The notes beneath the pieces were generated by a model that saw nothing but the letters and a program-made list of their open reading frames with translations, was not told the origin of the DNA and made no database searches. Of a stretch of 64,000 nt of DNA, positions 42,856 to 50,186 are shown piece after piece. A program made the position numbers and the translations under genes. Position 1 is the first letter of the stretch. Every line of letters begins with the position of its first letter. Source of the stretch: Kitasatospora herbaricolor (lineage in GTDB: Bacteria > Actinomycetota > Actinomycetes > Streptomycetales > Streptomycetaceae); contig NZ_JAUSVA010000002.1 in NCBI RefSeq assembly GCF_030813695.1, positions 4,154,001-4,218,000 of the forward strand, written 5' to 3'.

Positions 42856-43497
42856 ATGTCCGGCTCGCACTACTTCACCAGTGCACCCGACGTTGTCAGC
42901 GAGCGACGTCCGATCACTGTGACCCTGCCTGACATCACCCTGGAGCTCACCACCGACACCGGGGTCTTCTCGCGGAGCCGGCTGGACCCGGGCACCCGGA
43001 TCCTGCTGGAGCACGCGCCGCCGCCCCGGGTGAAGGGGCCCATCCTGGACATGGGTTGCGGGTACGGGCCGATCGCGCTGACCTGGGCCTCGCGCCGCAA
43101 GCGGTCGGCCGTCTGGGCCGTCGACATCAACACCCGGGCGCTCGACCTGGTCACCGACAACGCGAAGGCGCTGGGGCTGAACAACGTCCAGGCGGTGCTG
43201 CCGGACGACGTGCCGGAGGACCTGCGGTTCACGGCGATCTACTCCAACCCGCCGATCCGGATCGGCAAGGGCGCGCTGCACCGCCTGCTGCACCGCTGGC
43301 TGCCGCGCCTGACGCCGGACGGCTCGGCCTTCCTCGTCGTGCAGCGCAACCTGGGTTCGGACTCGCTGCAGAAGTGGCTGAACACCGAGGGCTACCCGAC
43401 CACGCGGGTCACCTCGGTCAACGGATTCCGGATTCTTGAAGCGCGGCCCCGCCCCGAGGCGGCCGGCACCGACACTGGACGAGGTACGACGTCGTGA
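42856..43497 (+). CDS. class I SAM-dependent methyltransferase (RsmC-like)
   Basis: The 213-aa protein has SAM motif I LDMGCGYGPIALTWA (about 64-78), motif II VDINTRALDLV and the NPPF-like catalytic motif YSNPPIRIGKGA, which marks N-directed methyltransferases of the RsmC/MTS family acting on rRNA or tRNA bases. The first half lacks the duplicated domain of long RsmC. Its stop overlaps the GTG of the TrmH-family gene, so the pair form an RNA-modification operon. Confidence 0.9.
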   Translation: MSGSHYFTSAPDVVSERRPITVTLPDITLELTTDTGVFSRSRLDPGTRILLEHAPPPRVKGPILDMGCGYGPIALTWASRRKRSAVWAVDINTRALDLVTDNAKALGLNNVQAVLPDDVPEDLRFTAIYSNPPIRIGKGALHRLLHRWLPRLTPDGSAFLVVQRNLGSDSLQKWLNTEGYPTTRVTSVNGFRILEARPRPEAAGTDTGRGTTS

Positions 43498-44078
43498 AGC
43501 AGCTCCGCGGGACCGACCTGAAGCGCCTGCACCGCCAGTGGCGGCGCAGCAACGAGTTCAGGCTGGCGATCATCCTGGAGAACCTCCAGTCGCCCTTCAA
43601 CGTGGGCTCGATCGTCCGTACGGCGTCCGCGATGGGCGCCGAGAAGCTGTACCTGACCGGCGACACGCCCTCGGTGCGCTCCGCCGGCGCGCAGAAGGCC
43701 GCGATGGGCACCGACCGGTACCTGAAGGCCGAGCACTTCGAGACGGTCGCCGAGGCCGTCGCGGCGGCCAAGGCCGACGGCTTCCTGGTGGTCGGCCTCG
43801 AACTGGCCGACGAGGCCGTCCCGTTGTTCGCGACGAAGCTCACCCCGGCGGCCGCGTTCGTGGTCGGCCACGAGGACCGCGGCGTCACCGCCGAGGCGCT
43901 GGCGCTGTGCGACACCGTCGCCTTCGTCCCGCAACTGGGCCGGGTCGGCTCGCTCAACGTCTCCTCGGCGACCTCGGTCGCCTGCTACGAGGCCCGCCGG
44001 CAGGGCTACGCGATCAGCGGTACGCCGGACGGCAGCGACGCCGGCGAGTTCGACCTGGAGCTGGACGAGACCGAATGA
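43494..44078 (+). CDS. SpoU/TrmH-family RNA methyltransferase
   Basis: The 194-aa protein has the three SPOUT motifs: NLQSPFNVGSIVRTA (31-45), FVVGHEDRGVT and VGSLNVSSATSVACYE. The knotted SAM site is thus complete, and the target is a ribose 2'-OH in tRNA or rRNA. The GTG overlaps the stop of the upstream methyltransferase. Confidence 0.93.
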   Translation: MKQLRGTDLKRLHRQWRRSNEFRLAIILENLQSPFNVGSIVRTASAMGAEKLYLTGDTPSVRSAGAQKAAMGTDRYLKAEHFETVAEAVAAAKADGFLVVGLELADEAVPLFATKLTPAAAFVVGHEDRGVTAEALALCDTVAFVPQLGRVGSLNVSSATSVACYEARRQGYAISGTPDGSDAGEFDLELDETE

Positions 44079-44099
44079 GATCCGCCGAGCGGCGGCCGG

Positions 44100-44585
44100 T
44101 CACGGCACCACGGTGACCGGCCAGCGCCCGGCCCTGACCAGCCGGAGGGCCACCGAGCCGACGATCCGGTGCCCGGCCTGCTCGGAGGCGCCGACCACCA
44201 CCGCGTCCGCCTTCAGCTGGTCGGCGGCCTTCACCAGCCCCTGGTAGGGGTCACCGCGGAAGGTGTGGAACTGCCAGCGGACCTCGAAGACCCCGCGCAG
44301 CCGCTCCGCCGACGCCCGGATCTCCCGGATGAGCTCGCCGGCGACCTCCTCGGTGGTCTCGTTCACCGCCGCACCCAGCGCCGCCGCCCCGGCGTACACC
44401 GGCTGCACGTAGACGATGGCGAGCAGCGCGTTCTGCCGCCGGGCCAGCCCGGCCGCGTACGCGGCGGCGCGCGCGGCGGCCTCCGAGCCGTCCATCCCGA
44501 CCATGATCACCTTGGGGCCGTCGGTGCCCCGCTCGAAGCCCTCGCCCGCCTGCTCCGGCTGCTCGGTCCGGCTCTCGTCGCTCAC
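44100..44585 (-). CDS. universal stress protein (UspA family)
   Basis: The 161-aa single-domain protein has VIMVGMDGSEAAARAAAYAA at its start and the ATP-binding motif VVVGASEQAGHRIVGSVALR LVRAGRWPVTVVP (G2xG9GS-like) at its end. It is probably a nucleotide-binding stress protein. It is convergent with the TrmH gene, 21 bp apart. Confidence 0.92.
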   Translation of the reverse strand: MSDESRTEQPEQAGEGFERGTDGPKVIMVGMDGSEAAARAAAYAAGLARRQNALLAIVYVQPVYAGAAALGAAVNETTEEVAGELIREIRASAERLRGVFEVRWQFHTFRGDPYQGLVKAADQLKADAVVVGASEQAGHRIVGSVALRLVRAGRWPVTVVP

Positions 44586-44687
44586 CTTCCGAGGCTAACG
44601 CCGACCGCCGGACGAGCCGGGCCCGGGGCTCGGGCGCCGACCTCAAGCACAGGAACGGGCGATACCGCCGCCCGGTGGGCCGGCCGC

Positions 44688-45743
44688 TCAGTCGACCAGC
44701 CAGGAGGTGCTCGGGCGGGTGGTGAGCGTGCCGGCGCCGCCGCCCAGGGCGGCGACCTGAGCCGGGTCCAGGGCCTGGTCCCACAGCATGATCCGGCCGA
44801 TCGCGCCCGACCACGGGCTGCCCCAGCCGTCGTGCTGCCGGCTGCGGCCGAGCTGCAGCGGGCCCGGGGCGGGCCAGATCCCGGGGGCGGGAGCGGAGGC
44901 GGCGGGCCGGCCGTCCAGGTAGAGGGTGACGGTGTGCGGGCCCGCGTCGTAGGTGGCGGTGAGCAGCGCCCAGGTGCCGGCCGCGGCGGTGCCCTCGGCG
45001 ACCACCTGGACGGTGGCGCCCTCGTCCGCGGCCCCCGGGCCGGGCTCGGCGGTACGGACCCGGAAGGACCAGGCCGGGCGGCCGGCCACGTCGGTGCGGC
45101 CCAGTTCGAAGGAGTACGCGGGACCGTCGCCCTGGCTGAGCACCGCCCGGGAGCCGGTGGTGGCATCGCTGCAGACCCAGGCCGAGACGGTGAAACCACG
45201 CCCTACGTCGACCGGCTGGTCCGCGGCCCGGGCGAAGGAGTCGGGGGTGCCGACCAGCCTGAGCACGTGCCCACCCGGCACCTCCCGCACGTGGGCGGCC
45301 GGAGCGAGCACGACCGTGCTCCGCCCGGAGTGGTCGGCGAGCAGCGCGGGCAACTCGGTGGCGGGGCCGTGCGTCCCGGGGCCGCCCGCGCCCTCCCCCG
45401 GCGCTGTGCCGCCCTGGCGGGCCGCCAGCAGACCGCCGCCGGCCGCGAGCAGGCAGAGCACGGCGGCGATCCCGCCGGTCCGCAGCCGGCGACGGCGGCG
45501 AAGGTCGGCGGCGTTGCGCTCGGCCAGCGCCGCCCAGTCCGGCTCGGCGGACGGCAGGGGCGGCGCGATCGGGGGCGGCGGGGTAGGCGGCGGCGGGGTA
45601 GGCGGCTGCGGGGTCGGCGGCTGGGCATCGCCTGGCGGCGCGTGCTCCTGCCGCGCCTGCCGGGGCACCTCGGGCCGCTGCGGGCCGGCGGCGGGCGGTG
45701 CCGGGGTGGTGGCCGCGTCCGGGTGTTCCGTACCGTCGGTCAT
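44688..45743 (-). CDS. membrane-anchored LamG/concanavalin-like domain protein
   Basis: The 351-aa protein has a Pro-rich cytoplasmic N-terminus (PPTPQPPTPPPPTPPPP), a basic stretch, one membrane helix (GGIAAVLCLLAAGGGLLAA) and a C-terminal LamG-like jelly roll of about 190 residues (GFTVSAWVCSDATTGSRAVL, WALLTATYDAGPHTVTLYLD GRPAA, SGAIGRIMLWDQALDPAQVA AL). Such domains bind carbohydrate or act as surface adhesion modules in streptomycetes. There is no catalytic domain. Confidence 0.88.
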   Translation of the reverse strand: MTDGTEHPDAATTPAPPAAGPQRPEVPRQARQEHAPPGDAQPPTPQPPTPPPPTPPPPIAPPLPSAEPDWAALAERNAADLRRRRRLRTGGIAAVLCLLAAGGGLLAARQGGTAPGEGAGGPGTHGPATELPALLADHSGRSTVVLAPAAHVREVPGGHVLRLVGTPDSFARAADQPVDVGRGFTVSAWVCSDATTGSRAVLSQGDGPAYSFELGRTDVAGRPAWSFRVRTAEPGPGAADEGATVQVVAEGTAAAGTWALLTATYDAGPHTVTLYLDGRPAASAPAPGIWPAPGPLQLGRSRQHDGWGSPWSGAIGRIMLWDQALDPAQVAALGGGAGTLTTRPSTSWLVD

Positions 45744-45869
45744 GCCCGGATGCTAGCCATCACCGCTGCTCAGCGGCCTGCCCGAAGGGCGTGACCGCCA
45801 CGCCGGTCGGCGCACGGCAAGGGTCGCGCGCCCCCATCGGGCGGGCCGGCCCGGGCCGGCCCGGACAGC

Positions 45870-46679
45870 TCAGCCCGCCGGCGGCCCCGGCTCACCCGTC
45901 GGCTCCCGCTCCCCCGCCGCCCGCGTGCCGTCCAGCGGTGGCGCCCCCCGGTCGGAGCGCAGCAGCTCCAGGTACCAGACGCGCGGCATCGGGCTGCCGC
46001 CCAGGCTGCGCACGGCCGGGCTGTCCCACTGGGCGTCCAGCAGCTGCCCGCCCGCCTCCGCGAAGCGGGCACCCAGGTCGGCGATGGCGACCCGGGACGC
46101 GCCCGGGCGGCGGTGGAACATCGAGTCCAGGCTGAGCACCGGGCCGACCCGCACCCCGAAGGCGCCGCCGATCAGCTCGCCGTCCTCCCACACCTCGACG
46201 CTGTGCGCGCTGCCCACCCGGTGCAGCTCGCACAGGCCCTCCTTCAGCGGGTCGGTCAGCCAGCGCGGCACCCGGCCGGCCCGGCACTCGTCCACCACCC
46301 GGTCGAAGGCCACGTCCACGGTCGTCGACCAGCGGAGCCGGTTGCGCAGGGTGCGGCCCAGCCGGCGTCCGATCCGGGCCGCGGCCGGCGCGATCACCGG
46401 CCGCGGGTCCGGCGACCACCAGGCGACCTCGTACGGCACCTCGTCACCGCCCGCCCCGCCCGCCCCGACCACCGGGATGTCCCCGGTGGCCACCAGGTCC
46501 TCGAAGCGCGCCTCGCTGAGGTAGCGGGCGTACTCGTCCTCGGCGGGCATCGGGTAGGCGCCTGCCCGGTAGCCCGCCAGCAGGCCCGCCGGGCTCAGGT
46601 CGGCGCAGAACGCCGCCGGGGCGTCCGCGGGCACGACGCTGAGGTCGACCGAGTTCCACGTCCCGTGCCGCACCACCAT
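45870..46679 (-). CDS. aat: leucyl/phenylalanyl-tRNA-protein transferase homologue
   Basis: The 269-aa protein shows the Aat signatures: DLSPAGLLAGYRAGAYPMP (27-45), VAWWSPDPRPVIAP (85-98), LHRVGSAHSVEVWEDGELIGG (152-172), SLDSMFHR (183-190, Asp where most have Glu) and QLLDAQ (212-217). Aat enzymes transfer Leu or Phe from tRNA to an N-terminal Lys or Arg. About 40 extra residues lie between PMP and WWSPDP. It begins 16 bp after an NRPS-like reductase gene on the same strand, so it may instead act on a small molecule made by that enzyme. A housekeeping N-end-rule role is also possible. Confidence 0.85.
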   Translation of the reverse strand: MVVRHGTWNSVDLSVVPADAPAAFCADLSPAGLLAGYRAGAYPMPAEDEYARYLSEARFEDLVATGDIPVVGAGGAGGDEVPYEVAWWSPDPRPVIAPAAARIGRRLGRTLRNRLRWSTTVDVAFDRVVDECRAGRVPRWLTDPLKEGLCELHRVGSAHSVEVWEDGELIGGAFGVRVGPVLSLDSMFHRRPGASRVAIADLGARFAEAGGQLLDAQWDSPAVRSLGGSPMPRVWYLELLRSDRGAPPLDGTRAAGEREPTGEPGPPAG

Positions 46680-46695
46680 CGGCCCGCCCCCGCCG

Positions 46696-49600
46696 TCAGG
46701 ACGCCGTCCGCGGCGGCTCCAGGAAGCCGGCGGCCAGCAGATCGTCGAGGTAGAGGTCCAGCAGGACGTCGTCCACCGGGGGGAATTCGATCCCGCCGTC
46801 CCGCAGGGCCCGCTCGGCCCTGGTCCGGGGGAACAGCGGCAGCGTCGGCCGGAAGTACATCTCGCTGATGGACAGGTCGGCGCCGCTGCAACGGTCCACG
46901 AACAGCGGGACGAACGGTGTCATCGGGTGGTTCGGGTGCCCGGCCGCGAACCGCACCAGCCGGTGCACCCACGCCGGGTACGGGAGCAGCTCGACCGGGT
47001 AGCCGCGGGACCGCAGCCGGTCGGCGAGCTCCCCCAGCACCGCGTGGCGCGGATTGGTGAGGTGGTAGACCTCCCCGGCGGCCGGCAGGTGCGCGGCGAT
47101 GTGGGCCACGGCCCGGCTGAACCGGTCCGCGGGGACGAAGTCCAGCCACAGTTCGACGTCCGGGCAGACCCCGCTCTCCGCGATGAACTTGATCATCGCG
47201 CAGACCTCCGTGCCGGTGTTCATCGCGCCGGTCACCAAGTCCCCCGTGACGTCGTCGGCGCGGTGCACCGCCACCGGCAGGCCCGCCGCCGCCGCGTTGT
47301 GCAGCAGTTGCTCCGCCACCCACTTGCTCTCCACGTACCCGACCGACAGCAGCTCCGGATGGCCCAGCGGCATGTCCTCGGTGACCTCCTGGACGCCGGC
47401 CGGGCCGAAGCCCGCCAGCACGGCCATGCTCGACACGTAGTGCACCGGGATCGCCCGGGCGTGGCCCGCCAGCCGCAGCACCTCCCGGGTGCCGCCGACG
47501 TTGGCCGCCCGCAGGTCCTGGTACGGGTAGATGAAGTTGACCTGCCCGCCGCAGTGGTGGATCACGTCCACCCGCGCCGCCAGCTCCTCGAACCGCTCCT
47601 CGGACAGGCCCAGCCTCGGCCGGGTGAGGTCCCCGACCAGCGGGACGATCCGGTCGGTGACCGGCTCGCGCCGCAGGAAGCGCCGCTGGGCCGCCCGGAT
47701 CCGCTCCAGGCCCTGCTCCTCGTCCGCGGCCCGGACCAGGCAGTGGATCCTGGCGCCGGTGGTCTCCAGCAGGGTGTCCAGCAGGTGCGAGCCGCAGAAC
47801 CCGGTGGCGCCGGTCAGCAGGATCTCGGCCGGGTCCCGCCAGCGCGGCTCCGGCCCGAGCCCCCGGCGGACCGGCACGTCCAGGGCCGCCTCGGCGACGA
47901 AGTCCACCGGCTGGGAGGCCTCACCGGGGGTGCCCGTCCGGGCCGACCTGGTCACCTCGGCGAAGGCCCGCAGCGTCGGGTGGTGCAGCAGCGACCTGGT
48001 CAGGAAGCGGATCTGGGTGACCCCGATCCCGAACAGGATCCGGGCCCGCGCCAGCATCTCCATGGCGATCAGCGAGTTGCCGCCGAGCGCGAAGAAGTCG
48101 TCGTCCGGGCCGACCCGCTCGACGCCCAGCAGCTCGCACCAGAGGTGCGCCAGCCCGGCCTCGACCGCCGTCCCGCTGCCGGTGTGGGCCGACTCCGGAC
48201 GCGACGGGCGCACCAGGTCCTTGCCGTCCGGCTCGGTGGGGATCCGGTCGACGTGCACGAACGCGGCCGGGACCATGTGCTCCGGCAGCCGCGCGGACAG
48301 GTAGGCCCGCACCCCCCGGTGGAAGGTGTCCGCCCTGGCCGGGCTGTGCAGGGTGAAGTACGCCGTCAGCACCCGCCCGCCCTCGGGCCGGCCCACCGCC
48401 ACCACCCTGGCCTGGCCGACCGCCGGGTGCGAGGCCAGCGCCGACTCGACCTCGCCCGGGTCGACCCGGAAGCCGAGCACCTTCACCTGCAGGTCGGTCC
48501 GCCCGAAGAGCTCCAGGCGCCCGTCCGGCCGCAGGCGCCCGGTGTCCCCCGTGCGGTACATCCGGGCGCCCGGGTCGTCCGTGAACGGGTCCGGCAGGAA
48601 CAGCTCGGCGGTCAGCTCGGGCCGCCGCCAGTAGCCGCGCGCCAGCACCCCTCCGCCGATGAAGACCTCACCCCGCTCACCGGGCGCCACCGGGCGCAGG
48701 GTCTCGTCCAGCACGTACACCTCGGTACCCGGCAGCGGCGTCCCGATCGGGACGGGCGCGGGCTCCGGGGCGAGCAGGTCCTCGGTGATCTCGCACAGCG
48801 TGGAGGTGATCACCGTCTCGGTCAGGCCGTAGGCGTTGACCAGCCGGGTGCCGGGCAGCAGCCGCAGCGAGGCCCGGCAGTCGTCGGCCCGCAGGCTGTC
48901 CCCGCCGACCACCAGCAGCCGCAGACCCCCCTCGCGCGGGCCGCCGTGCTCGGCCATCCGCAGGAACTGGTGCCAGTACGCGGGCGTCAGGTCCGCCACC
49001 GTGACGCCGAGCTCGGGCAGCCGGGCGAGCAGCTCGGTGGGGGCCCAGGTCCGACGGCCGCCGAGCACCAGGGTGGCGCCGAAGAGCAGCGGGGTGAAGA
49101 TCTGCTCCACCGAGGTGTCGAACCCCAGGGCCGCCAACTGCAGCACCCGGTCGTCCGGGGTCAGTCCGTACGCGGCGCCGACCCTGGTCAGCGACTGCGC
49201 CAGCGCACCGTGCCCGACCAGCACCCCCTTGGGCGCACCGGTCGTGCCGGAGGTGTACATCAGATAGGCCAGGTCACCGGGTGCCGCCACGTCGACCGGC
49301 CCCGGGCCGGGCAGCGGCGCCCGGTGCTCCTCGGCCAGCAGCGGGGTGAGGCTGTAGTTCCGGAACCGCCAGGCCTGGTCGGCGCTGGTCACCACGAAGC
49401 GGGCCCGGGCGTCCTCGATCAGCTGGCGCAGCCGGCGGTCCGGGTGCGCCGGGTCGAGCGACAGGAACGCCCCGCCGGCCTTCAGCGCGGCCAGCAGCGC
49501 GGACACCATGTCGATGCCGCGCTCCAGGCAGACCGGGACGACCGTCCCGGCCCGCACCCCCAGCTCGCGCAGCCGCAGGGCCAGCCGGTCGCTGCGGGCG

Positions 49601-50046
49601 TCCAGCTCGCCGTACCGGATCTCGCCGTCCTCGGCGACCACCGCGACGCCGTCCGGGTTGCGCGCGGCCGTCCGCCGGAACAGCTCGGACACCCCGGCCG
49701 CCGGATCGCCGACGAGCGGGCCCCGCGCGGCGGCCGCCGGCCCTACCGGGCCGCCGGACCCGTTCAGCACCCGCGACCCGGGCCGCCGGGCCCCCGCCCG
49801 CCCGGAGCCGGGCGGAAGCGCGTCCGCCCACCGGCCGCGCACCTCGGCGCGGCAGGCGGCGAGCGGCGCGGGCCCGTACACCCTGCGCCAACCGGCCGGG
49901 ACCGTTAAGTGACCCGGCCAGATCGTGTACTGGCCGCCACCGCCGAGCAGAACGGCATTGAGCCCGGAATTGTGCGGCCGGGAAAGCTTGGACGTGTCCA
50001 CAGGCTCAGACCTCGACATGTGTACGAGGGAATACTGACAGTGCAT
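46696..50046 (-). CDS. NRPS-like enzyme: MbtH-like, adenylation, thiolation, thioester reductase
   Basis: The 1116-aa frame contains, in order: an MbtH-like segment (28-80; GQYTIWPGHLTVPAGWRRVY, then GRWADALP); an adenylation domain (about 118-615; YTSGTTGAPKG 264-274, NAYGLTE 404-410, YRTGD 497-501, Lys609); a carrier domain with GGNSL (Ser658); and a reductase with NAD(P)H loop TGATGFCG (745-752) and catalytic YVESK (904-908). There is no condensation domain. It should activate one amino or carboxylic acid, load it on phosphopantetheine and release it as an aldehyde or alcohol. Start unsettled: ATG 50046, ATG 50019, or GTG 50001 with GAGG upstream. Confidence 0.92.
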   Translation of the reverse strand: MHCQYSLVHMSRSEPVDTSKLSRPHNSGLNAVLLGGGGQYTIWPGHLTVPAGWRRVYGPAPLAACRAEVRGRWADALPPGSGRAGARRPGSRVLNGSGGPVGPAAAARGPLVGDPAAGVSELFRRTAARNPDGVAVVAEDGEIRYGELDARSDRLALRLRELGVRAGTVVPVCLERGIDMVSALLAALKAGGAFLSLDPAHPDRRLRQLIEDARARFVVTSADQAWRFRNYSLTPLLAEEHRAPLPGPGPVDVAAPGDLAYLMYTSGTTGAPKGVLVGHGALAQSLTRVGAAYGLTPDDRVLQLAALGFDTSVEQIFTPLLFGATLVLGGRRTWAPTELLARLPELGVTVADLTPAYWHQFLRMAEHGGPREGGLRLLVVGGDSLRADDCRASLRLLPGTRLVNAYGLTETVITSTLCEITEDLLAPEPAPVPIGTPLPGTEVYVLDETLRPVAPGERGEVFIGGGVLARGYWRRPELTAELFLPDPFTDDPGARMYRTGDTGRLRPDGRLELFGRTDLQVKVLGFRVDPGEVESALASHPAVGQARVVAVGRPEGGRVLTAYFTLHSPARADTFHRGVRAYLSARLPEHMVPAAFVHVDRIPTEPDGKDLVRPSRPESAHTGSGTAVEAGLAHLWCELLGVERVGPDDDFFALGGNSLIAMEMLARARILFGIGVTQIRFLTRSLLHHPTLRAFAEVTRSARTGTPGEASQPVDFVAEAALDVPVRRGLGPEPRWRDPAEILLTGATGFCGSHLLDTLLETTGARIHCLVRAADEEQGLERIRAAQRRFLRREPVTDRIVPLVGDLTRPRLGLSEERFEELAARVDVIHHCGGQVNFIYPYQDLRAANVGGTREVLRLAGHARAIPVHYVSSMAVLAGFGPAGVQEVTEDMPLGHPELLSVGYVESKWVAEQLLHNAAAAGLPVAVHRADDVTGDLVTGAMNTGTEVCAMIKFIAESGVCPDVELWLDFVPADRFSRAVAHIAAHLPAAGEVYHLTNPRHAVLGELADRLRSRGYPVELLPYPAWVHRLVRFAAGHPNHPMTPFVPLFVDRCSGADLSISEMYFRPTLPLFPRTRAERALRDGGIEFPPVDDVLLDLYLDDLLAAGFLEPPRTAS

Positions 50047-50186
50047 GGCCCGCCGTCAGCAGCGGCCCACTTCCTCGACTATATCCAGCAATGGTGAGTT
50101 GTGTATCCTAAGTGAGCCCGACAAGTGACCGACCTTCCATGCATCGATCTTCCCGCGGACCAGCTCCGCACAGGGGGGAGAATGCG
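50047..50186. promoter_or_regulatory. shared divergent control region of the NRPS-like and GGDEF-EAL genes
   Basis: An AT-rich stretch (50075-50110, with CTATATCCAGCAATGG and TTGTGTATCCTAAG) lies between the two start regions and probably contains both promoters. -10-like TATAGT and TAGGAT occur on the minus strand, but -35 elements could not be fixed by eye. Confidence 0.5.
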
